Shown here one piece after another: positions 17,162-25,599 of a DNA stretch of 64,000 bases (positions are counted from its first letter, which is position 1; each line of letters opens with the position of its first letter). Made by a program: the position numbers and the translations under genes. The notes beneath the pieces were generated by a model, which ran no database searches, was not told where the DNA came from, and saw nothing but the letters and a program-made list of their open reading frames with translations. Source of the DNA: Maritimibacter sp. (lineage in GTDB: Bacteria > Pseudomonadota > Alphaproteobacteria > Rhodobacterales > Rhodobacteraceae); contig NZNT01000026.1 of the NCBI GenBank assembly GCA_002695005.1, positions 62,001 through 126,000 on the forward strand, read 5' to 3'.

Positions 17162-17256
17162 CTCGTTCCGGCCGTAACACACCAACCGAAAAGCCCTGTG
17201 CCCAAAACCCCAGAGGGGAGCACCTTGCGCCGCTGTTATCGGCCGGGTGCCAGTCC

Positions 17257-17284
17257 GCTTGCCGGCGTCAGGGCGCCGGCAAGC
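17257..17284 (-). terminator. Stem-loop downstream of the SUMF1-fold gene
   Basis: A perfect 11-bp stem GCTTGCCGGCG / CGCCGGCAAGC with a 6-base loop, about 40 bases beyond the stop of the minus-strand gene at 17325. There is no clear U tract in either direction, so it may be a terminator or an mRNA 3'-end stabiliser. Confidence 0.5.
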
Positions 17285-17324
17285 TTGACTTGCGCGGCGC
17301 AGCCGCACCTTTTGGCAGTGCGCG

Positions 17325-18308
17325 TTACTTCACGTCGCGGAAGCAGCGAAACCCGAGGTGGTAATTGCGGTGCGATCCGGTCGAGAGGACGCGGGTGCCA
17401 TGCCAGAACGGCGCACGCCAGCGTGCCCATTCTTCATGTGCACGGATCTTGTCCCAGATGAACCAGCTCCCCTTCATCTCGGTCACGCCCAGCGTGGTGG
17501 AGCCTCGGCTGGCCATCTGACCGGGCGCCAGAGGCAGGTTCATGTGTTCTGCCGCATTCCCTTCGAGGTCATAGACACCCAGCCCCGAGCGGCAGTTCGG
17601 AAAGCTTCCCACCGGATAGGTGTTGGTGCCACAACCCGACCAGCTACCGCCGTTGCACCCGGGACTCTTCGAACTGTTCTGCGCGCAAATCCCGCGCCGC
17701 CACTGCGGCCCATATGTCCATGACTTCGACTGCCCCCACTTCGCATTGTGCCACGACCGCATCGCGCCGTGAGAGCCCAGATCGAACCGGTAGTCGGGCG
17801 CGAGCAACGCCCCGGCCGCCGCGCCTTCCCACTCATGCGCGTCTCCAATCCGCTTGCCTTCCGCCGCGCAGGTCAGCGCGGCTTCACGCGCCGAAATCCA
17901 TGTAACCGGATAGGCCATGGGGACGTTGGGATATTCGAACATGTCGATGCAGACGGTCGCGTCTTGCGGCCGCTCTGTCGCGGGATCGTACAGCGGCGCC
18001 ATGTATTTGCGCCCGCAGATCCGCTCGAACTGCGCATTGCGGTAATACTGATAGGGATCGCCCGGCACCTTGGCCGCGGCCTGCGCCGGGGTCATCGGAT
18101 GACGGGTGACGGCCGGATTCCCCTGCCCCGCCATGCCGGAGGCGTTGAAGATCTGGCGGATCCGGGAGATCTGCGCGGCCGTGACACCGCGCTTTTCCTG
18201 CATCAACCGGAACATGGCCTCGTTGTTCTCGGCCAGCGTCGCGGATGCCGCGGGACCACCCGCCAAAACCGCAAGACAGACCCCGATTGCCGCAATCGCT
18301 TTCCGCAT
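17325..18308 (-). CDS. Exported SUMF1-fold (formylglycine-generating-enzyme-like) protein
   Basis: 327 residues with a signal peptide ending near ASATLA. Family marks are CIDMFEYPN, PVTWISAREAALTCAAEGKRI, YDLEGNAAEH and the terminal GFRCFRD, typical of the SUMF1/EgtB/PvdO fold. Only one Cys remains in the C-terminal region where true formylglycine-generating enzymes have a Cys pair, so it is unlikely to be a sulfatase activator. Other Cys residues (around 190-230) could form disulfides in the periplasm. The gene ends the minus-strand pair with the unknown gene at 18313, from which it is separated by 4 bases, suggesting an operon and a shared task. Confidence 0.75.
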   Translation of the reverse strand: MRKAIAAIGVCLAVLAGGPAASATLAENNEAMFRLMQEKRGVTAAQISRIRQIFNASGMAGQGNPAVTRHPMTPAQAAAKVPGDPYQYYRNAQFERICGRKYMAPLYDPATERPQDATVCIDMFEYPNVPMAYPVTWISAREAALTCAAEGKRIGDAHEWEGAAAGALLAPDYRFDLGSHGAMRSWHNAKWGQSKSWTYGPQWRRGICAQNSSKSPGCNGGSWSGCGTNTYPVGSFPNCRSGLGVYDLEGNAAEHMNLPLAPGQMASRGSTTLGVTEMKGSWFIWDKIRAHEEWARWRAPFWHGTRVLSTGSHRNYHLGFRCFRDVK

Positions 18309-18312
18309 CGCC

Positions 18313-20058
18313 CTATTCCTTTCTGAGCAGGTAGAAAAAGTCCCGGTTGTCCGCGAAGCCCACGAAACGCGGGATACGCCCGTCGTTCACCCACGGGTCG
18401 CTTTCGGCCATGTACCGGTTGAGGTGCATCGGCTCGAGCCCGTCACCATTCGAATTCTGCCGATAGACCGCCATGTAGGTCAGCTCAGGCGAGTTCATGT
18501 CCAGCAACATCGCGTAGTCGCATTCATAGGCCTGAAACACCCGCGCCATGGCCGAGGGGGTCACCGACGAGAAATAGGCGTAGAGCAGGAACTGTCGACC
18601 GCCCGCCTCCTTGAGGCAGGCGCCCGAGCGCAGCGTACGAAGTTGCGCATCCGCAGAACCGGACCAGTTGCCGCCGCCCCAGCTCGACACCCGGTCGCCC
18701 GGCACGCTCGCGCCCGTTTCCGCGTCGCGGGTGACGACCGCGACCCCGTTCTGGCGGGCATACATCAGGTCCGGCACGCGGGCATTGTCCGCGTCAGTCC
18801 AGGTTTTCATACCGATCTCGCCATCCACCGTGACGTAAAGCGTCGCAAGGTTCGGCACGAGGCGCGAAAAGGTGACGCCGTTGGAGATGAACCCGTAATG
18901 ATGGCCCTTGTTGAATGTCGCATAGTCCGAGAACCGGTAAGCGCCGTGATCGCGTTTGAAGCCGCCTGCGAAGGCCGCGACCGCGCGGCCCGTCAGCGAT
19001 GGCGAAAGCATCCCGTTGCGCACCAGCGGATCGGCCCGGTTGAACCCGTCAGGCCCCGGCAGTTGCCAGTCGCTCCCCGACCGCGAAGGCCGGGACGACC
19101 AGCCGACGCCCGGATGATCCGTGCCGAGTTCATATCCCAATTCGAATTGGGCGAGGTCGAAGGCCACGAGATAGACATCGGCATTCTGCTCGACACCATC
19201 GAGCCAGTTGGCCCCATTGCGCTCCTTCAGAATGTCCGCCGCGACATAGCCCGGTTTCATGACCGAGGCGAAGACCCCCTCGGCCCCGTCGACGGCATAC
19301 CAGGCCCCGGCCTCCATGCCGCCTTCCGCGCCGGTGACTTCGATCGACATGTTCGGCCGCATGACCGGCTGGCGGTCGAGCCGGGCGGTGCCCAGCGCAG
19401 CCACCGCGTCACCCGCATCGCCACCGTCCACGGCTTCCGCATCTTCAAGGAAGGCATCCTCGAAAAAAGCGCCCTTGATGAGGTTCACAAGCTTGTCGCC
19501 GAAGACCACGTTCTTGCGCAGGAAATCCGACACGGCCTCACGGTTGGTGCGGCTTCCGGCGACCCGGTTACGCAAGTAGATCTTGCCGGCGCAGACCGGC
19601 GCATAAGGAAGCCCGCTCGCCGCCGCCGTCGCGAGCTCGGAGGTCTCTCCGGCCCAGGGCGTGCAGGTCTCTTCCCCGCCGTTGCCGGAAATCACGAGGC
19701 CGGGTGTCCCCCCCGTGCCAAGCGACAGGGTCCAGGCCTGCGCATCCGCGTTCTCGAAATGAAAGGTCTGCGCACGGCCCTCCGCCGGAGCAATCTCGAG
19801 CAGGTACCAGCGGTTCGCGTCTGGATGGAGGGATGTCAGCCGAAGCGTGCCCCCGTCGGCCATCGGTGCTTCCTGCGTCTGACGCATAGGTGAAAATGCC
19901 ACCACGGACGCTACCGACGACTGGTTGTATGTTTCCCATTGTGTGGCGAGCGTATCCGCATCCGCGCCGGTCATCCCATCGGCCAACGCGGCCTGAGTAA
20001 GTACCGCGATCATACCTGCCGCCGCGAAGCCCCGCCCCGCGCCGGCCATTCGTCCCAT
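18313..20058 (-). CDS. Exported protein of unknown function
   Basis: 581 residues from the ATG at 20058; a TTG five codons upstream is less likely. A signal peptide ends near AALADG. The N-terminal third looks beta-rich (WYLLEIAPAEGRAQTF). The C-terminal half holds blocks such as AAFAGGFKRDHGAYRF, GHHYGFISNGV and CDYAMLLDMNSPELTYM. The Asn/Gly-rich pattern and the Asp-Met-Asn block recall phosphodiester glycosidase-like proteins, but I cannot confirm this. It is the upstream partner of the SUMF1-fold gene, 4 bases apart. Confidence 0.6.
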   Translation of the reverse strand: MGRMAGAGRGFAAAGMIAVLTQAALADGMTGADADTLATQWETYNQSSVASVVAFSPMRQTQEAPMADGGTLRLTSLHPDANRWYLLEIAPAEGRAQTFHFENADAQAWTLSLGTGGTPGLVISGNGGEETCTPWAGETSELATAAASGLPYAPVCAGKIYLRNRVAGSRTNREAVSDFLRKNVVFGDKLVNLIKGAFFEDAFLEDAEAVDGGDAGDAVAALGTARLDRQPVMRPNMSIEVTGAEGGMEAGAWYAVDGAEGVFASVMKPGYVAADILKERNGANWLDGVEQNADVYLVAFDLAQFELGYELGTDHPGVGWSSRPSRSGSDWQLPGPDGFNRADPLVRNGMLSPSLTGRAVAAFAGGFKRDHGAYRFSDYATFNKGHHYGFISNGVTFSRLVPNLATLYVTVDGEIGMKTWTDADNARVPDLMYARQNGVAVVTRDAETGASVPGDRVSSWGGGNWSGSADAQLRTLRSGACLKEAGGRQFLLYAYFSSVTPSAMARVFQAYECDYAMLLDMNSPELTYMAVYRQNSNGDGLEPMHLNRYMAESDPWVNDGRIPRFVGFADNRDFFYLLRKE

Positions 20059-20177
20059 TATGGTCAATTCCAATTGCCTCTCAAATCCCGGTCCCGAAGC
20101 GGAAGAGCATCACGGTCCGGCGGGTCAGGCCAAAAGGCGTGACCAACAATGCGGGCCTTCGGTGCTCGACCTCCCCA

Positions 20178-20196
20178 ATTCACTGAAAAAGTGAAT
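20178..20196. repeat. AT-rich inverted repeat upstream of the 18313-20058 gene
   Basis: ATTCACT and AGTGAAT flank GAAAA. The perfect 7-bp arms sit in the 206-base gap between ackA and the minus-strand unknown gene, about 120 bases before the latter's start. It could be an operator or a weak stem-loop; nothing else in this gap is recognisable. Confidence 0.4.
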
Positions 20197-20279
20197 CATC
20201 ACTATGCCGACCATATTAAGGCAGATCATCCGCAGGCCAAGCCCGTGCCAATCACTTTCCCGGCGTCAGGGACATGTGC

Positions 20280-21455
20280 TCACCCGCCGGCCAGTGCCGC
20301 AGCAGCCCGCGCAATAACCCGTTCCTCGTTGGTCGGGATCACATGGACCGTGACCGGCGCACCGTCGCGGCTGATGACTGGCGCGTTGTCCGCGTTACGC
20401 TCCGGGTCGAGCGCGATCCCGAGCCAGCCAAGGTCGGCGCAGACGGACGCGCGGATCGCGCCCGCGTTCTCGCCGATGCCACCGGTGAAGACGAGAGCGT
20501 CGAGCCCCTTCAATGCAGCGGCCAGCCCGCCGAGTTCGCGCCGGATACGGAAACAGAAATAGTCGATCGCCTCGGCCGCGTGCGGATTGTCCGAGGCCAG
20601 AAGCGTGCGCATGTCATGGCTTTCGCCGGACATGCCGAGCAGGCCGGATTCCTTGTAGAGCAAGCGCTCGATGGCATCAGCGTCCATCCCCTCGGCCGTC
20701 ATCAGGTGGAGGACCACTCCGGGGTCAAGCTGGCCCGACCGCGTGCCCATCGGCAGACCGTCAAGGGCCGAGAACCCCATCGAGGAGGCGACCGATTTTC
20801 CGCCGTGAAGCCCGCACATCGATGCCCCGTTGCCCAGGTGCGCGATGACGACACGACCCGCGTGGTCATCAGGCGCACGCTCACGCAGGGCCCCGGAGAC
20901 GTAGTCGTAGCTGAGCCCGTGAAACCCGTAGCGGCGCACACCGGACTCGTAATACCGGCGCGGCAGGGCGAAGGTGTCGTTCACGAACGGGTGGCCCCGG
21001 TGGAACGCCGTGTCGAAACAGGCGACCTGCACCGCCTGCGGAAAGGCCTCAAGCGCTGCGCGAATCCCGGCGAGGTTGTGGGGCTGGTGAAGCGGCGCAA
21101 ACGGAATGAACCCCTCCAGATCAGCAAGGATTTCGGAGGTGAGCACGACGGGTTCCGCGTAATCCATACCGCCATGCACCACCCGGTGCCCGACGGCACT
21201 GATACGAGCATCGGGAAATCGCTCACCGATGGTCTCGAGCACGTCGGCGAGCGCTCCGGCGTGATCGACCGCGCGCTCCGGCGAAAGCTCGCGGGTGGTC
21301 AGCCGTTCGCCTTCCGGCGCGCGCAGGGTCACTGTGGCGGCGCCACCAATCCGGTCGACAAGCCCTCGGCACAGCATCTCCGGCTCGGCCCCTTGGTCAT
21401 ACAGCCCGAATTTGAGCGAGGACGACCCGGCGTTCAGGACCAGAAGATGGGCCAT
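20280..21455 (-). CDS. ackA: Acetate kinase
   Basis: 391 residues with the acetokinase signature LVLNAGSSSLKF at the N-terminus and GHRVVHGG, FDTAFH and the ATP-site IAHLGNGAS further on. It converts acyl phosphate and ADP to the free acid and ATP. I chose the ATG at 21455, which shares one base with the upstream pta stop (TGATG); the in-frame GTG before it would lengthen the overlap. With the acyltransferase upstream it forms an acetyl-CoA to acetate, or overflow, pathway. Confidence 0.95.
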   Translation of the reverse strand: MAHLLVLNAGSSSLKFGLYDQGAEPEMLCRGLVDRIGGAATVTLRAPEGERLTTRELSPERAVDHAGALADVLETIGERFPDARISAVGHRVVHGGMDYAEPVVLTSEILADLEGFIPFAPLHQPHNLAGIRAALEAFPQAVQVACFDTAFHRGHPFVNDTFALPRRYYESGVRRYGFHGLSYDYVSGALRERAPDDHAGRVVIAHLGNGASMCGLHGGKSVASSMGFSALDGLPMGTRSGQLDPGVVLHLMTAEGMDADAIERLLYKESGLLGMSGESHDMRTLLASDNPHAAEAIDYFCFRIRRELGGLAAALKGLDALVFTGGIGENAGAIRASVCADLGWLGIALDPERNADNAPVISRDGAPVTVHVIPTNEERVIARAAAALAGG

Positions 21456-22843
21456 CACGTCGCCCCCGTCACCCGCGCATGATGGAGCGCGGCGACGGCG
21501 CAGGACGCAAGACGCGCCATTTCGTCATCAGCGCGGGAATTCAGGATGATCGGCACCCGCGCCCCGATGACCAGCCCGGCCGCTTCGGCATGGCTGATGT
21601 AGCTCAGTTGCTTGGCAAGCATGTTTCCGGCGTCGATGTCCGGCACGACCAGCACCTCGGCCCGCCCCGCGACCGGCGAGGTGATACCCTTGGTTCGGGC
21701 GGCAGCAAGGTCCACGGCATTGTCCATCGCGAGCGGCCCTTCCACCAGACCGCCGGTGATCTGGCCGCGTTCGGCCATTTTGGAAAGAAGCGCGGCATCG
21801 ACCGATGACGCGATATCGGGGTTCACGGTCTCGACCGCCGAGAGGACGCCCACCTTCGGCTCGGTAATCCCGATGGAGATCGCGAGGTCGATGGCGTTCT
21901 GCACGATGTCCATCTTGGTCCTGAGATCCGGCGCGATGTTGATGGCCGCATCGGTCACGAGGATCGGATGCGCGATCCCCGGCACGTCCATCACGAAGAC
22001 ATGGGTGAATCGTCGCCCCGTGCGAAGCCCGTGGGTCCGGTCCACCGCGGCGCGCAGAAGTTGGTCGGTATGCAGATGGCCTTTCATCACGGCCTCGGCC
22101 CGCCCCTCATGCACCAGCATCACGGCCCGCGCCGCCGCCGCGTCGTGGTTGGATTCCGGCACGATCTCGATACCTGTCAGGTCCGCGCCAATCGCAGCGG
22201 CAGCGGCCGCGATCTTCTGCGGGTCGCCCACGAGGATCGGCTCGATCAGCGTGTGCTCGCGCGCCTTGAGAGCGCCACCGAGCGAGTTTTCCTCTTCCGG
22301 GCAGACGACCGCCGTCACCAGTGCGGGCAGCGGCTCGGCCTGTTTCAGGAGCTTTTCGAAATGACGGTGCCGCTGCACGATCAGGCCCGGGAGGTCATGG
22401 CTCGAATAGCTGAGTTTGCGTCGTGGCGCTTCCACTTCGGCCACGCCAGACAGGATCAGCGCATCGTCCGACACCCGCCGCACCTCGGTCGCAAGCGTCA
22501 CGGTGTAGTCCCGGTCGTTCTTGCCGGTTACGGTCACACGGCTTTCGAGTTCGTCGCCCGCGTGGGCGCGGTTGTGAAAGGTGAAGCTCTGCGCACGGTA
22601 AAGCGTCCCCGCACCGGGCAGGATGTTTCCCAGGATCGCCGTAACGAGAGACCCGACGAACAGCCCTGGTGCGACCGCTTCGTTCACCCCGTCGCCATCC
22701 CCGTCCGCGTCGAAGATGTGCATCGGGTTGTGGTTGCCCGAGACATTGGCGAACACGAGCAAATCATCCTGCGTGCAGAGCCTGCGCAGGGTTTCCGTGT
22801 CTCCCGGCTTCAATTCGTCGAAAGTGCGGTTCTCGATCTTCAT
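21455..22843 (-). CDS. Bifunctional MaoC-like hydratase / phosphate acyltransferase
   Basis: 462 residues. The first 150 or so form a MaoC hot-dog domain (LLVFANVSGNHNPMHIF, then APGLFVGSL). The remainder is a phosphate acetyl/butyryltransferase domain (AVVCPEEENSL, VMKGHLHTDQLLRA, FVMDVPGIAHPILVTDAAINI). This two-domain form is common in alphaproteobacteria, where it is annotated as enoyl-CoA hydratase/phosphate acetyltransferase. It transfers the acyl group of acyl-CoA to phosphate, which ackA downstream uses to make ATP. Whether the MaoC part is still catalytic or allows butyryl substrates is unknown. Confidence 0.88.
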   Translation of the reverse strand: MKIENRTFDELKPGDTETLRRLCTQDDLLVFANVSGNHNPMHIFDADGDGDGVNEAVAPGLFVGSLVTAILGNILPGAGTLYRAQSFTFHNRAHAGDELESRVTVTGKNDRDYTVTLATEVRRVSDDALILSGVAEVEAPRRKLSYSSHDLPGLIVQRHRHFEKLLKQAEPLPALVTAVVCPEEENSLGGALKAREHTLIEPILVGDPQKIAAAAAAIGADLTGIEIVPESNHDAAAARAVMLVHEGRAEAVMKGHLHTDQLLRAAVDRTHGLRTGRRFTHVFVMDVPGIAHPILVTDAAINIAPDLRTKMDIVQNAIDLAISIGITEPKVGVLSAVETVNPDIASSVDAALLSKMAERGQITGGLVEGPLAMDNAVDLAAARTKGITSPVAGRAEVLVVPDIDAGNMLAKQLSYISHAEAAGLVIGARVPIILNSRADDEMARLASCAVAALHHARVTGAT

Positions 22844-22846
22844 GCG

Positions 22847-23041
22847 TCAGTCCCTTTTCGCCGCGCCCTGCGACGTCGCCAGAAATACATGAAGCGAGAG
22901 GCGGATTACAGGGGCGTGTCGTTCGATTGTCCTGCCGTCAGGGGAATTGGAGCGCATCTCTGGAAAATGTCGGGAAAGTATAACTCGCAAGCCTATCAGA
23001 GCCACAAAAAGTGCCAATAACGTAGAGATCGTATAATGCAT
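22847..23041 (-). CDS. Possible small membrane protein
   Basis: A 64-codon frame starting 9 bases after the pxpC stop and ending 3 bases before the pta start, with a GGAGGG site about 13 bases upstream of its ATG. The first 25 residues form a convincing hydrophobic helix (STLLALFVALIGLRVIL). The rest is polar and unremarkable and may simply be read-through of the pta control region. If it is not a gene, the 207-base gap 22844-23050 is non-coding and must hold the pta promoter. Confidence 0.3.
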   Translation of the reverse strand: MHYTISTLLALFVALIGLRVILSRHFPEMRSNSPDGRTIERHAPVIRLSLHVFLATSQGAAKRD

Positions 23042-23050
23042 GGTTCTGCG

Positions 23051-24076
23051 CTATCCCTCCGGCGCCGCCTCCCGCCCATCCGTTACGCCGCTGATGAGGT
23101 TCGTTTCCACGAGCCGTTGCGCGAGCGAGCCGCGCGGTTTGCCGATCTCGTCAAGCGACCTCCGACGCTCCGCCAGTGCCACGCGCGCCAGTGCGACGGC
23201 TTTCTCCGGATCGACCAGTGCAATGCGCAGCGTGTCACCGGGACGGGCCTGCGCCAGACGGTCCGTCTCGGTCGACAATAGAGTGGCGATCTTGGGATAA
23301 CCGCCGGTGGTCTGATGGTCCGCGAGCAACACGCTCGCCACCCCGTCGCCCGCGACCTGCACGGCCCCGCGCAGGAGCGGCTCCGACGGGATCGACAGCG
23401 CATCGCGCAAGGGCAGCTCGGGGCCGTCGAGCCGCACGCCCATCCGGTCGAAGGCGGAGGTCACGCGGAACGTCTCGCCGGTCAGCCGGTCGAGCGCGCC
23501 GGGCGCGAAAAGGGCTTCCTGCGGGCCGGCGACCGCCGAAAGGCGCAGGGGGGCGGTGGGCGGACCCGGCGCGGGGATGGCGCCCTCGCGGTCTTGCGTA
23601 ACCCACGCGTCCCGCACGATCACGTCCTGCCCTGCCACGAGCCTGCCCCCACCGAAGCCCGACACCGCATGGGTCGCGGCCCGTCCGAGCCAGCGCTCGC
23701 AGACCAAATCGCCCGCCACGGCAACATAGCACCAGCTCCCCCAGGTTCCCGCGCGGATGGCGAGGGTTTGTCCGGGCTCCAGCCGCAGGACCGCCCATCC
23801 GTCGCGCCGCGTACCGTCGTGGTCGAGTGTGAAACCGCCGCCGCAGACCGCGATACTTACCGCGCCCTCACGACAGGACAGGGAGAGACCGCCCATCGAC
23901 ACCTCGATCGCCGTCGCGCCAGAAGGCTGGCCGAGCGCAAGGTTCGCGGCGGCATGTGCGAAACGGTCCATCGGGCCGGAGGCAGGCACGCCATAGCGCA
24001 TCCAGCCGAACCGTCCCGCGTCCTGGAGGCTCACATGAGGTCCGGCCGCCTCGACCCTGAGCCGCGCTTCAGCCAT
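23051..24076 (-). CDS. pxpC: 5-oxoprolinase subunit C, biotin-dependent carboxylase-like family
   Basis: 341 residues of the KipA/PxpC (allophanate hydrolase subunit 2-like) family. It carries the diagnostic start VSLQDAGRFGWMRYGVPASGPMD and a late block, LLADHQTTGGYPKIATL. It works with PxpA and PxpB to hydrolyse 5-oxoproline (pyroglutamate), a damage product of glutamine, to glutamate with ATP. It overlaps pxpB by 8 bases. Confidence 0.92.
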   Translation of the reverse strand: MAEARLRVEAAGPHVSLQDAGRFGWMRYGVPASGPMDRFAHAAANLALGQPSGATAIEVSMGGLSLSCREGAVSIAVCGGGFTLDHDGTRRDGWAVLRLEPGQTLAIRAGTWGSWCYVAVAGDLVCERWLGRAATHAVSGFGGGRLVAGQDVIVRDAWVTQDREGAIPAPGPPTAPLRLSAVAGPQEALFAPGALDRLTGETFRVTSAFDRMGVRLDGPELPLRDALSIPSEPLLRGAVQVAGDGVASVLLADHQTTGGYPKIATLLSTETDRLAQARPGDTLRIALVDPEKAVALARVALAERRRSLDEIGKPRGSLAQRLVETNLISGVTDGREAAPEG

Positions 24077-24752
24077 CGGTCCGTCCGTTCAGCGCCCTAC
24101 GCTCCACACGCTCGAACCGGACCCTGTCGCCCACGTCGAAGAGAAAGGGGTGGTCGGTGTCGTCGGTCAGGATGCGCGTGGGCGAGCGTCCGATCACCGA
24201 CCAGCCCGTCGGCATGGTCAGTGTCGTGACGAGGCATTGGCCGCCCGCAATGATAACGCTCCCGGCAGGCACGTCGCGCACGGCTGCGGATTTGCGTGGC
24301 ACCCGGATCGCCTCGGGCACCCCCGACATATAGGCATAGCCGGGCGCGAAGCCGTACATCCTGACGCGGTAGTCACCCGCGAGATGAGCCTCGATGACCT
24401 GGTCCGGCGTCAGTCCGGTGGCCTCGGCAACCCGTGCGAGGTCGGAGGCGAAGTCAGCGTCATAGCAGACCTCAACGACCCGGTCCTGTCCGGCAACCGG
24501 GGCGTCCTCGATGTGCCCAAGGCGTCCTTCGACCTCCTGCTGCACGCCCGCGTGGTCCGTCACTTCCGGGTCGAAGTCGATGAGCAGGTTGACCATCGCC
24601 GGGATGCACTCGGTCATCCCCTCGGGCGGCGTTTCTCGCAGAACGCGGTCGAGCGCGAAGACCTGCGCGCTGACCGTATCCGAGATTTCGTCGCCGAAAC
24701 TCACGAGCAGCCCGTGATCGGCCACGGCGCGGAACCGGGGCCAGTCGCTCAC
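24069..24752 (-). CDS. pxpB: 5-oxoprolinase subunit B
   Basis: 227 residues of the KipI/PxpB (allophanate hydrolase subunit 1-like) family. The hallmark is VRMYGFAPGYAYMSGVPEAIRVPRK, with IAGGQCLVTTL and PTGWSVIGRSP further on. It overlaps pxpA by 4 bases (ATGA) and pxpC by 8 bases, so the three are made together and probably form one complex. Confidence 0.92.
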   Translation of the reverse strand: MSDWPRFRAVADHGLLVSFGDEISDTVSAQVFALDRVLRETPPEGMTECIPAMVNLLIDFDPEVTDHAGVQQEVEGRLGHIEDAPVAGQDRVVEVCYDADFASDLARVAEATGLTPDQVIEAHLAGDYRVRMYGFAPGYAYMSGVPEAIRVPRKSAAVRDVPAGSVIIAGGQCLVTTLTMPTGWSVIGRSPTRILTDDTDHPFLFDVGDRVRFERVERRALNGRTDG

Positions 24753-25522
24753 GATTGCTGATCCCGCGCGATGAAGGGAGCGATGGTGAAGCCTTCCGTC
24801 GCAAGCGCTGCGCGGATCGTGCGCGCGGTTTCCACCGCCGAAGGGTTGTCGCCATGGACGCAGATGGAATCGACGTTCAGCGAGATATCTCCCCCGTCCT
24901 TCACCGGCATCTTGCCGGTCTTGAGGAAGTCGACAAGGCGCCGGGTCGCCTCCCGCGCGTCGTGGATCACCGCGCCCTCTTCCGATCGGGGCACGAGGCG
25001 ACCATCGGCGCGGTAGGCGCGGTCCGCGAAAACCTCGCTGAAGACCTCGAGCCCGGCCTCCCGCGCGGCATCCTCCAGGGCGGTACCGGAAATCGCCAGA
25101 ACCCCGAGGTCAGCTTCCATTCCCTTGATCGCGCGCACCACGGCGGCGGCGATTTCGGGCTCCTCACAGGAGAGGTTCGACAAAGCCCCGTGCGGCTTGA
25201 CATAGCCCACGTCGGCCCCCGCCAGAGCGGCGACGCCCATGAGGCTTCCGATCTGGGCGGCGACCATTCGCGTGATGGCGTCCGCCGACATGGGAATCAC
25301 GCGTCGCCCGAAGCCTTCGCGGTCGGGATAGCCCGGATGCGCGCCGATGCTCACGCCGTGTTCGGCGGCGGCGCGCAGGGTGTCGAACATCACGTCAGGG
25401 TCGCCCGCGTGCCCTCCACAGGCGACGTTGGCGCTCGTCACCAACCGGAACATATCGGCGTCCTGCCCCATCACCCAGGGGCCGTAACTTTCGCCAAGGT
25501 CGGCGTTGAGGTCGATCCGCAT
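24749..25522 (-). CDS. pxpA: 5-oxoprolinase subunit A, LamB/YcsF family
   Basis: 257 residues beginning MRIDLNADLGESYGPW, the family signature with metal or substrate carboxylates. Further blocks are ANVACGGHAGDP, IGAHPGYPDREGFGRR and YVKPHGALSN. I chose the ATG at 25522, which has GGAGAG in front and gives the canonical start; a Met six codons upstream (25540) is possible. First gene of pxpABC. Confidence 0.93.
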   Translation of the reverse strand: MRIDLNADLGESYGPWVMGQDADMFRLVTSANVACGGHAGDPDVMFDTLRAAAEHGVSIGAHPGYPDREGFGRRVIPMSADAITRMVAAQIGSLMGVAALAGADVGYVKPHGALSNLSCEEPEIAAAVVRAIKGMEADLGVLAISGTALEDAAREAGLEVFSEVFADRAYRADGRLVPRSEEGAVIHDAREATRRLVDFLKTGKMPVKDGGDISLNVDSICVHGDNPSAVETARTIRAALATEGFTIAPFIARDQQS

Positions 25523-25599
25523 GGCGCTCTCCGTCTTCACGTCTCGCGCCCATCATGGACGAGCCCTGCGGCGGAGGCCACAGGGCATCGCCCGTTCGG

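Noticed and set aside
15184-17223. 679-codon antisense frame across the unknown gene at 15496
   Set aside because: Composition is Arg/Gly/His-rich without recognisable motifs. The plus-strand gene has a membrane helix, sensible start and a terminator.
17325-18308. Sulfatase-activating formylglycine-generating enzyme
   Set aside because: The C-terminal active-site Cys pair is incomplete and no sulfatase gene is nearby.
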